Shown here one piece after another: positions 1 through 5,774 of a stretch of DNA of 6,320 nt (position 1 is its first letter; each line of letters opens with the position of its first letter). Made by a program: the position numbers and the translations under genes. The notes below the pieces were generated by a model. It was not told where the DNA came from. It ran no database searches and saw nothing but the letters and a program-made list of their open reading frames with translations. The DNA is taken from the NCBI GenBank assembly GCA_009779295.1, contig WREN01000139.1, positions 1 through 6,320 on the forward strand, read 5' to 3'. The stretch comes from Oscillospiraceae bacterium. Lineage in GTDB: Bacteria; Bacillota; Clostridia; Oscillospirales; CAG-272.

Positions 1-510
1 ATCAAGTCCGCTCGTCGGCTCGTCAAGCACCGCCAGTGCCGGTTTCGTCATGACCGCTCTTGAAAGGAGCAACTTGCGGGTCATACCTCTGCTGTACGCC
101 GAAACTTTATCGTTCAGCCTGTCACCAAGCCCACAGATTTTACGCGCGAACTCAACCGATTCCTTAGCCTTATCAGAATCGTCCGTGTAAAGCGCGGCCA
201 TGAATTTCAAATAATCGATGCCTTTCATGTTTTTATACGCGCCCGCTTCGTCGGGCAGATACGTTATCAATTCCCTTGCTTTTTCGCCGTTGGTTTTGAC
301 GTTTATGCCGTTGATGAAAATTTCACCCGCCGTTATCGACAATAAAGTCGAAATCATTCTGAGCGCCGTAGTTTTCCCGGCGCCGTTGGGACCTATAAGC
401 GCGAATACTTCACCCTTGCTGATAGTGAAGTCTATGCCTTTTACAGCTTCAAAATTTCCGTAGTTTTTCTTAAGACCGCGTACTTCCAAGACATAATTGC
501 TTTCTGCCAT
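1..510 (-). CDS. ABC transporter ATP-binding protein, ABC-2/NatA type (partial, C-terminus outside window)
   Basis: Cytoplasmic ATPase subunit that would power a membrane permease, probably of the ABC-2 family; the substrate cannot be told. The first 170 residues are visible; the frame is still open at position 1. Seen: a typical N-terminus (LEVRGLKKNYG, residues 8-18), Walker A GPNGAGKTT (40-48), a Q-loop region YLPDEAG (84-90) with Asp where Gln or Glu is usual, a degenerate signature YSRGM (139-143) in place of LSGGQ, and Walker B plus D-loop AVLDEPTSGLD (160-170). The H-loop lies beyond the window. The YS-K/R-GM signature and the YLP-acidic loop are, from family knowledge, typical of NatA/CcmA-like exporters. 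The start ATG is supported by GGAGGT six bases upstream and a consensus promoter. The permease gene is expected downstream, outside the window. The family is secure; the transported substrate is unknown. Confidence 0.93.
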   Translation of the reverse strand, partial: MAESNYVLEVRGLKKNYGNFEAVKGIDFTISKGEVFALIGPNGAGKTTALRMISTLLSITAGEIFINGINVKTNGEKARELITYLPDEAGAYKNMKGIDYLKFMAALYTDDSDKAKESVEFARKICGLGDRLNDKVSAYSRGMTRKLLLSRAVMTKPALAVLDEPTSGLD

Positions 511-516
511 ATATTA

Positions 517-522
517 ACCTCC
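517..522 (-). promoter_or_regulatory. Ribosome binding site of the ABC ATPase gene
   Basis: GGAGGT on the minus strand, separated by six bases from the ATG at 510. It is a near-complete Shine-Dalgarno sequence and fixes the start of the ATPase gene. Confidence 0.85.
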
Positions 523-540
523 ATAATAATTCAATACATC

Positions 541-569
541 ATTATAACATTTTTTGAGAATTATGTCAA
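541..569 (-). promoter_or_regulatory. Perfect consensus sigma-70/SigA promoter for the ABC ATPase gene
   Basis: On the minus strand, TTGACA (564-569) is followed by exactly 17 bases and then TATAAT (541-546). A TG one base before the -10 box gives an extended -10 (TGTTATAAT). Both hexamers match consensus fully. The -35 hexamer is made of the last two sense codons of pncB (TTG ACA, Leu-Thr) and is followed directly by its TAA stop. Transcription should start near 534, giving a leader of about 24 bases that holds the GGAGGT ribosome binding site. No terminator separates pncB from this gene, so read-through from upstream is also possible. Confidence 0.85.
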
Positions 570-1979
570 TTGTAATAATTCCTGTTTTATATCCCATAAT
601 TTCTGCGATAAGTCAACATAATAATTGTGCGGGTTGTCGAACCGTTTAACTTCATCCCACTGCAATTCCAATTGCGCCGCGCAGTAATCGCGGATTTGTT
701 TCGTCGTCGGCATATCATAAACGCACACGCCGTTCTTGAATATCGGCACGAGTAATTCCACCGCTTTGAAATCCGTCAGGGTTTTGCGTTTCCATGTATG
801 TTCAGGGTCGAAAATCGTCAGCGGCTGCGTTTCGTCGATGACTTCGTCATGCACGCAAATCAAATCAGCTATAGCCTTGCCGCTTTCGTTTTCGTATAAA
901 CGGTACACTTTTTTGTAATGCGGATTTGTGATTTTCGTCGTATTTTCACTGATTTTTATTTTCGGAATTATTTCGCCCTTTTCATTTTCGATAGCCGAGA
1001 GTTTATAAACGCCGCCGAACACCGGATCGCTCTTGGACGTTACCAGCCGTTCTCCGACGCCGAACGAATTAATCATCGCGCCCTGCTGTAATATGTCGCG
1101 GATAATGTACTCGTCAAGCGAGTTGGAAGCGACGATTCGGCAATTTGGTAAATCCGCATCGTCAAGCATTTTGCGCGTTTTGATTGAAAGGTACGTCAGG
1201 TCGCCGGAATCAATTCTGATCCCGCAATTCGTTATACCGAACTCTTTAAAAACTTTGATCGCGTTCGGTATGCCGCTTTTCAAAACATTGTATGTGTCAA
1301 CGAGCAAAATAGGGTTGATTGGGTAGAGTTCGCAGTATTTTTTAAATGCGGTGTATTCGTCGTCGAACATCTGAACCCATGAGTGCGCCATCGTTCCGAC
1401 CGCGGGAACTCCGAACCGTTCTTCAGCGATAGTGCAAGCCGTACCGCTGCAACCGGCGATATACGAAGCCCGCGCGCCTAATATCGCGCCGCCTGGTCCT
1501 TGTGCGCGCCGTGAGCCGAACTCGCTTACCGGACGTCCGGCTGCCGCGCGGACTATGCGGTTGGCTTTCGTCGCGATGAGCGATTGGTGGTTTATCGTCA
1601 GCAGCAAAAATGTCTCGATAAACTGCGCCTGTATCGCCGGAGCGCGAACTGTTAAAACCGGTTCGCCCGGGAAAATCGGCGTTCCTTCCGGCATCGCGTA
1701 CATATCTCCCGTGAATTTGTAATGGCGTAAATAATCGAGGAATTTTTCGTTGAAAACTTTTTTTGTACGTAAAAATTCAATATCCTCTTCAGAAAAATGC
1801 AGGTTTTTAATATAATCTATAACCTGTTCAAGTCCCGCGGCGATTGCGAATCCGCCGTCGTCGGGAACTTTGCGGAAAAATAAATCAAAATAGGTCATTG
1901 TTTTGTCCATACCTGTCATAAAGTATCCGTTCGACATAGTCAATTCGTAAAAGTCGCATAATAGTGTGTAGTTTTCCAT
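561..1979 (-). CDS. pncB: Nicotinate phosphoribosyltransferase
   Basis: Converts nicotinate and phosphoribosyl pyrophosphate to nicotinate mononucleotide, normally with ATP hydrolysis: the entry step of the Preiss-Handler NAD salvage pathway in the cytoplasm. The 472 residues match the usual length. Motifs seen: N-terminal LLCDFYELTM (6-15) and YFDLFFRKVP (30-39), SEFGSRRAQG (152-161), GTMAHSWVQMF (195-205) with His199 at the place of the regulatory phospho-histidine known in the family, DTYNVLKSG (228-236), the phosphoribosyl-binding stretch GIRIDSGDL (253-261), and FGVGERLVTSKSDPVFGGVYKL (306-327). All core segments are present, so it is very likely active. The ATG has AGGAGAG seven bases upstream. 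It begins 29 bases after the trkH stop with no terminator or clear promoter between them, so it probably belongs to the trkA-trkH transcript. Its final codons serve as the -35 box of the next gene. Confidence 0.96.
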   Translation of the reverse strand: MENYTLLCDFYELTMSNGYFMTGMDKTMTYFDLFFRKVPDDGGFAIAAGLEQVIDYIKNLHFSEEDIEFLRTKKVFNEKFLDYLRHYKFTGDMYAMPEGTPIFPGEPVLTVRAPAIQAQFIETFLLLTINHQSLIATKANRIVRAAAGRPVSEFGSRRAQGPGGAILGARASYIAGCSGTACTIAEERFGVPAVGTMAHSWVQMFDDEYTAFKKYCELYPINPILLVDTYNVLKSGIPNAIKVFKEFGITNCGIRIDSGDLTYLSIKTRKMLDDADLPNCRIVASNSLDEYIIRDILQQGAMINSFGVGERLVTSKSDPVFGGVYKLSAIENEKGEIIPKIKISENTTKITNPHYKKVYRLYENESGKAIADLICVHDEVIDETQPLTIFDPEHTWKRKTLTDFKAVELLVPIFKNGVCVYDMPTTKQIRDYCAAQLELQWDEVKRFDNPHNYYVDLSQKLWDIKQELLQLT

Positions 1980-1986
1980 TTTTTAA

Positions 1987-1993
1987 CTCTCCT
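1987..1993 (-). promoter_or_regulatory. Ribosome binding site of pncB
   Basis: AGGAGAG on the minus strand, seven bases before the ATG at 1979, inside the 29-base A/T-rich gap between trkH and pncB. It supports the chosen start. Apart from this site the gap holds only A/T runs and shows no convincing terminator. Confidence 0.8.
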
Positions 1994-2008
1994 AAAAATT
2001 TTAAAAAT

Positions 2009-3454
2009 TTATAATTTTTTTATCCACGTCCGTGGAGATAATAATATCAATATCGGATATATCTCAAGTCTGCCGAAAAACATGTCAAACATTAATACCC
2101 ATTTTGATAAATTGCTTAAATTCGAATAATTTTCCGCCGGCCCTACGATCGCGTAACCCGGACCGATATTATTAATGCTCGCGATCACGGCGGAAAAATT
2201 AGTCTCAAAATCAAATACGTCAAGTGATATTAAAAAAACAGATACGGCAATCAGAAATATGTAAACTATAAAAAATATGATTGTACCATTAATAACTTCA
2301 TCCTCCACTTTCTTGTTCTCTATTTTAACCGCCATAACCGACCTCGGATATACAATTTTCCGTATTTCTCGGGCGGCGCTTTTACCTAAAATCATCAACC
2401 TGCTTATTTTAATTCCGCCGCATGTGGAGCCAGCGCAGGCTCCTACGACCATTAATATCATTAAAACGACCTTTGAGAATTCCGGCCACATGTGATAATT
2501 CACAGTAGAATAACCCGTCGTCGATACCATCGACGCGACCTGAAACGATGAATAACGTAAGGCGTCGCCTATATTACCGTATATATGATAAATATTTATT
2601 GTCACCAAAGTAACGGCCGATATTAAGATCGCCGTAAACCATTTCAATTCTTCGCTCTTGAAAAAATCGCGTACTTTACCTAACAATAACAAATAGTATA
2701 AATTGAAATTTATACTGAATATTATCATAAACGCCGCTATAACGCCTTCGATATAAACGCTGTCATAGTACGCGATGCCGCTGTTTTTGATTGAAAAACC
2801 TCCGGTAGCGGCTGTTCCGAACGCGTGCAATACGCTGTCAAAAAGCGGCATACCGCCGATAAGCAGTAATATTACCACCACAATCGTCAGCGCGACGTAT
2901 ATTCCGTATAGGATCCGCGCGGTCAATCTGATTTTTGAAACAAGTTTGCCGACGACCGGTCCCGGGACTTCGGCGCGCATGATATACATGGACTGAGTTT
3001 CGGTCTGCGGCAGTATCGCAAGCACAAATACGAGGATTCCCATACCGCCTATCCATTGCGCGAAGCTGCGCCAGAATAATTGGCTTGGCGTTAATATTTC
3101 CACGTTGCCCAATACCGAAGCCCCGGAAGTAGTGAAGGCCGATACCATCTCAAAAACGGCGTCGGTGAAACTTTTTATCTCACTGCTGAAAATAAACGGC
3201 AGCGCACCGAATAAGCTCAATATTATCCATGTCAACCCCACAATTACCAAACCTTCTTTGGCGTATAACCGCCGGTTTTCAGGTTTTTTAACCGTTAATA
3301 ACGTTCCGATACCCAAAAGTAATATTATAGGGATAATATAGGATAATATTGTTTCCTCACGGTTAAACACCGCGATTATGAGCGGGACCACCATAAATAA
3401 TCCCTCGATTCTCATAATATGCCCGATTATGTACAATACAATTCTGTAATTCAT
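2009..3454 (-). CDS. trkH: Trk-type potassium uptake system membrane subunit TrkH
   Basis: Integral membrane subunit of the Trk/Ktr superfamily that lets K+ into the cell, gated by TrkA. The 481 residues match the family. Hydrophobic segments run along the chain (about 20-55, 68-90, 132-150, 183-202, 234-260, 272-292, 326-340, 388-410, 450-473). Four pore loops each keep a filter glycine: FTTSGAS (107-113), FGTAATGGFS (212-221), MVSTTGYST (309-317) and NNIGPGYA (428-435). Other family marks are WIGGMGILVF (134-143), the intramembrane-loop sequence GACAGSTCGGIKISR (338-352) and the C-terminal GRLEIYPILILLSP (461-474). The ATG at 3454 is preferred over an in-frame upstream ATG at 3571, because the extra 39 residues are Arg/Asn-rich, lie wholly within trkA and do not resemble the family. 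The start overlaps the trkA stop as ATGA and no ribosome binding site is visible, so translation is probably coupled to trkA. Confidence 0.95.
   Translation of the reverse strand: MNYRIVLYIIGHIMRIEGLFMVVPLIIAVFNREETILSYIIPIILLLGIGTLLTVKKPENRRLYAKEGLVIVGLTWIILSLFGALPFIFSSEIKSFTDAVFEMVSAFTTSGASVLGNVEILTPSQLFWRSFAQWIGGMGILVFVLAILPQTETQSMYIMRAEVPGPVVGKLVSKIRLTARILYGIYVALTIVVVILLLIGGMPLFDSVLHAFGTAATGGFSIKNSGIAYYDSVYIEGVIAAFMIIFSINFNLYYLLLLGKVRDFFKSEELKWFTAILISAVTLVTINIYHIYGNIGDALRYSSFQVASMVSTTGYSTVNYHMWPEFSKVVLMILMVVGACAGSTCGGIKISRLMILGKSAAREIRKIVYPRSVMAVKIENKKVEDEVINGTIIFFIVYIFLIAVSVFLISLDVFDFETNFSAVIASINNIGPGYAIVGPAENYSNLSNLSKWVLMFDMFFGRLEIYPILILLSPRTWIKKL
3451..3454 (-). promoter_or_regulatory. 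ATGA stop/start overlap coupling trkA to trkH
   Basis: The trkH ATG (3454-3452) and the trkA TGA (3453-3451) share two bases. The 20 bases before the ATG (A/T-rich, within trkA) show no purine-rich Shine-Dalgarno sequence. This is the standard layout for termination-reinitiation, which would help keep the two subunits in proportion. Confidence 0.75.
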
Positions 3455-4803
3455 AATAATATATCGTCTATATCTTTTATTATATGGTTTGTTACGATTA
3501 TAAGTCCGTCGCCAGGTTCTATTGTGTCGCCGCCGCGAGGATAGATTATTTTGTTCCCTCTTATTAAACACGCGACCAATAAATTACTCTTTAATTTTAA
3601 ATCGCGTAACGGTATTCCAGTTATCAATTTATCGTTTTTAACCAAAAATTCCAGTGCTTCTATTTTGCCGTCAACAAGTTTGTACAGCGTCTGGACGCTG
3701 CCGCCCATAGTATCGTTCATCGCTCTTATGTACCGCAAAATATTGTTTGAAGTGACTGTTTTCGGCGATATTATACTCTCCAAATCAAGGCTTCCCAATA
3801 AATCCGTAAATGACGTCCGGTCTATTTTGGTTATCACTTTCCTTACGCCAAGTTTTTTCGCGTACATGGAAAGAATTATATTTTCCTCGTCGATACTTGT
3901 AAGCAAAACACACGCGTCAACATTTTCAATACCTTCTTCAAGCAGTAACGCGCGGTCGGCGCCGTCTCCGTAAATAATTTTCGTATTCGGTAACAAATCA
4001 CTGAGTTCAAGGCACCGCTGTTCTTCTTTTTCGACCAATTTTACGTTCATACCAAGTCCGTCAAGGAGTTCGGCAAGATAATACGCTATATTGCTTCCGC
4101 CGATTATCATCACCGTGCGAACTCTTTCGCGGTATATCCCTACCGACTTGAAAAAATTCGACAATTCCTGATGCGAAGCGGTGATATACAAATAATCGCC
4201 CGATTCAATTTTGAAATTTCCGGAAGGTATAATAACCTCGTTACCCCTTTGAACCGCACATATCAATATCCTTGCTTTTAAAATCGCCGAAAGTTCGCTC
4301 AACATATGTCCGTTGAGCGGATTATCTTCGCCCAGTTTGATTTCCGCGAGTTCAACCCTGCCCTTTGCGAAAATGTCAGTTTTGATCGCGGACGGAAACC
4401 GCAATATGCGCGACATCTCATACGCGGCTTCATATTCGGGGTTGATCGTCATATTTAACCCAAGTTCATCGCTCATAAATGACCGCTGCTGCGAGTAAAC
4501 CGGATCTCTCACGCGCGCTATGATATTTTTTGTGCCTAAACATTTTGCCATAAGGCAGCATAAAATATTCATTTCGTCAGAAGTTGTCACGGCAATAAGA
4601 AGATCCGCTTTTCTTGCCCCGGCTTCAACCAGAATGTTATGGCTTGTCCCGCTGCCCAATATACCGAGTACGTCATATTTATTGATAGTTGTTTCCAATA
4701 TTTTCGGATCAATATCTATTATTACGATATTGTGACCTTCTTTTGATATGTACTCTGTAAGAATATCTCCTACTTTACCTATCCCAACAATTAAAACTAA
4801 CAT
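3451..4803 (-). CDS. trkA: Trk system potassium uptake protein TrkA
   Basis: Peripheral cytoplasmic subunit that binds nucleotides and gates TrkH. The 450 residues have the usual duplicated plan: RCK_N 1 (about 1-120), RCK_C 1 (about 145-220), RCK_N 2 (about 229-350) and RCK_C 2 (about 370-450). The first Rossmann motif is VGIGKVG (6-12) with acidic residues at the end of strand 2 (IIDID, 28-32). The second is IIGGSNIAYYLAE (233-245), where the third glycine is replaced by Ala240, with VEKE (257-260) following strand 2. Each RCK_C ends in a repeated pattern: IPSGNFKIESGDYLYI (192-207) and YPRGGDTIEPGDGLII (421-436). NAD(H) or ATP/ADP binding is known for the family; c-di-AMP binding by RCK_C domains is known in some Firmicutes and is only a possibility here. 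The ATG at 4803 has a weak TGGA about eight bases upstream. It is the first gene of the trkA-trkH-pncB unit and overlaps trkH by four bases. Confidence 0.96.
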   Translation of the reverse strand: MLVLIVGIGKVGDILTEYISKEGHNIVIIDIDPKILETTINKYDVLGILGSGTSHNILVEAGARKADLLIAVTTSDEMNILCCLMAKCLGTKNIIARVRDPVYSQQRSFMSDELGLNMTINPEYEAAYEMSRILRFPSAIKTDIFAKGRVELAEIKLGEDNPLNGHMLSELSAILKARILICAVQRGNEVIIPSGNFKIESGDYLYITASHQELSNFFKSVGIYRERVRTVMIIGGSNIAYYLAELLDGLGMNVKLVEKEEQRCLELSDLLPNTKIIYGDGADRALLLEEGIENVDACVLLTSIDEENIILSMYAKKLGVRKVITKIDRTSFTDLLGSLDLESIISPKTVTSNNILRYIRAMNDTMGGSVQTLYKLVDGKIEALEFLVKNDKLITGIPLRDLKLKSNLLVACLIRGNKIIYPRGGDTIEPGDGLIIVTNHIIKDIDDILL

Positions 4804-4834
4804 ATTTTAATTCCAGCATTTCAATTTATTTTAC

Positions 4835-4853
4835 ATATATAAATATTATATAT
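4835..4853. repeat. A/T-only inverted repeat over the trkA promoter -10 region
   Basis: ATATATAA (4835-4842), a three-base centre ATA, then TTATATAT (4846-4853): a perfect 8-base dyad that covers the -10 box (4845-4850) and the predicted transcription start near 4838. It could be an operator for a dimeric regulator. It contains no G or C, so chance in an A/T-rich promoter is a serious alternative. Confidence 0.4.
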
Positions 4854-4873
4854 CGTCTAAAGAATTTTGTAAA
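4845..4873 (-). promoter_or_regulatory. Sigma-70/SigA promoter for the trkA-trkH-pncB unit
   Basis: On the minus strand, TTTACA (4868-4873) is separated by exactly 17 bases from a perfect TATAAT (4845-4850). The bases upstream (about 4874-4905) are almost wholly A/T and could act as an UP element. Transcription should begin near 4838, leaving a leader of about 35 bases, too short for a known riboswitch such as the c-di-AMP (ydaO) type found before some potassium transporter genes. Confidence 0.75.
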
Positions 4874-4910
4874 CTACTTTTTATATTATTAATAATTTAT
4901 TTACGCAAAT

Positions 4911-4941
4911 AAAACGTACCGTTATATCAACGGCACGTTTT
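4911..4941 (-). terminator. Rho-independent terminator of the secreted-protein gene
   Basis: Arms of 13 bases (4911-4923 and 4929-4941) around a five-base loop, starting 17 bases after the stop codon at 4958. Read as minus-strand RNA, all 13 pairs form with a single G-U wobble; read as plus-strand RNA the same position is an A-C mismatch. This points to minus-strand use. The stem is preceded by an A-rich run and ends in TTTTATTTG, a modest U-tract. It separates the secreted-protein gene from the trk promoter. Confidence 0.75.
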
Positions 4942-4957
4942 AAAATATTGATTTTTT

Positions 4958-5674
4958 TTATCTTTTCTTAATTTTTGCTGCGAAACCGTTCGCCGCGATC
5001 ATGATAAGTCCAAAAAGAACACTGTAGTCCGCGGTAGCGGGCGCCGTAGTCGGCGGTTGCGTTACCGGACTTGTTTCCGCCGGCGTTTCGGCAACTGCTT
5101 CTTCGGTAATCGATTCTTCAATTACTTCTACAGGAAGATCTGATGTCTTTACAAAATAAAACTTATCAAAAAACAATGATTTTATTGCAGTGTCGTCAAA
5201 ATCCTCGCCAAGATATAATCTCAACATGTGATCCCCTGCGGAAAGCGCCGCCGAAATCCCTACAAAATATTCAGGTATTTGCCCTCTTTCACCATGTAAT
5301 GTATACATATATACTTTTGCGCTGTCATCAATTTGCGCAAGCCCCGTACGCGGTATATCTCCCGCGTTCGACATTACGGCTATACAAAAGTCATATATAC
5401 CGTCCGAAGGCGCAGAAAACGGAATATAAATATACGGGAAGTCCACATCATACGGTTTCATGTACACATATGTAAAAGGCTCGATCGTACTGGTCGTCTG
5501 ACCTGCCGCATCGACGAACGTTTCTATCTCTATAGGCGTTACATTCGCATATACCGCCGGGAGATCAAGCGTCATTGTCGTTGTTGAACCAATGATATCA
5601 GCCATTGCGTTCGCCGGCATTGCCATGATACAGACGATTATTGATAAAATAACTGCTAATAATAATTTTTTCAT
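4958..5674 (-). CDS. Secreted, probably wall- or membrane-anchored protein with a beta-rich domain; function unknown
   Basis: I do not recognise a specific family. The 238-residue product begins with a clear Sec signal peptide: MKK, a hydrophobic core (4-18) and PANA followed by Met24, giving a likely cut after Ala23. Residues 25-180 alternate short hydrophobic strands with Gly/Asp turns. The order of G-IYDFCIAV (92-100), IDD (115-117), LSAGDHMLRLYLG (144-156) and FDKFYF (169-174) resembles jelly-roll carbohydrate-binding modules (CBM6/35-like), which is inference. Residues 181-214 form a Glu/Thr/Pro linker. The tail PATADYS (212-218), a hydrophobic stretch (219-232) and KIKKR looks like a sortase cell-wall sorting signal with the LPXTG box eroded; a plain C-terminal membrane anchor is the alternative. 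The gene is flanked by its own promoter and a terminator, so it is probably monocistronic. AAAGGAGT precedes the ATG by a longish 14 bases; an in-frame stop (TAA at 5684-5686) rules out a longer start. Confidence 0.85.
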   Translation of the reverse strand: MKKLLLAVILSIIVCIMAMPANAMADIIGSTTTMTLDLPAVYANVTPIEIETFVDAAGQTTSTIEPFTYVYMKPYDVDFPYIYIPFSAPSDGIYDFCIAVMSNAGDIPRTGLAQIDDSAKVYMYTLHGERGQIPEYFVGISAALSAGDHMLRLYLGEDFDDTAIKSLFFDKFYFVKTSDLPVEVIEESITEEAVAETPAETSPVTQPPTTAPATADYSVLFGLIMIAANGFAAKIKKR

Positions 5675-5688
5675 TTTTTTACTTTAAC

Positions 5689-5696
5689 ACTCCTTT
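5689..5696 (-). promoter_or_regulatory. Ribosome binding site of the secreted-protein gene
   Basis: AAAGGAGT on the minus strand, 14 bases before the ATG at 5674. The match is good but the spacing is longer than the usual 5-9 bases; an in-frame stop nine bases before the ATG leaves no better start. Confidence 0.65.
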
Positions 5697-5710
5697 ATAA
5701 TTTTACATAC

Positions 5711-5739
5711 ATTTTACACCGTTTTTACAAATATGTCAA
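5711..5739 (-). promoter_or_regulatory. Sigma-70/SigA promoter for the secreted-protein gene
   Basis: On the minus strand, a perfect TTGACA (5734-5739), a 17-base spacer and TAAAAT (5711-5716), one mismatch from consensus. The upstream bases (5740-5774) are A/T-rich with A-tracts. The predicted start near 5704 gives a leader of about 30 bases containing the AAAGGAGT site. Confidence 0.8.
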
Positions 5740-5774
5740 GCGTTTATAAATTTTAACTATTATTTCACAAAAAT

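Noticed and set aside
1432..1722. Plus-strand open frame opposite pncB, and similar frames at 218-463, 1033-1326 and 3551-3973
   Set aside because: These are antisense shadows of conserved genes; they show no recognisable motifs and no ribosome binding sites.
1994..2008. A/T palindromic run between trkH and pncB as a terminator
   Set aside because: It consists only of A and T, would form a very weak stem and is not followed by a U-tract before the pncB ribosome binding site.
2023..2036. Small hairpin (TCCAC-GGAC-GTGGA on the minus strand) near the end of trkH as a possible terminator
   Set aside because: It is only five base pairs long, lies inside the coding sequence for the TrkH C-terminus and is followed by an A-run, not a U-run.
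2083..2088. TTGACA on the minus strand in the trkH tail as the -35 box of a separate pncB promoter
   Set aside because: At spacings of 16-18 bases there is no acceptable -10 box; the hexamer simply encodes part of the TrkH sequence around FDMFF.
3455..3571. Longer trkH reading frame starting at an ATG at 3571
   Set aside because: The extra 39 residues are Arg/Asn/Tyr-rich, lie wholly in another frame of trkA and do not resemble TrkH N-termini. The ATG at 3454 forms a standard ATGA overlap and gives the family length.
5143..5475. Plus-strand open frame of 110 codons inside the secreted-protein gene, with a second one at 5333-5587
   Set aside because: Both are antisense shadows of the well-supported minus-strand gene, with no ribosome binding site and Arg/Tyr/Lys/Cys-skewed composition.
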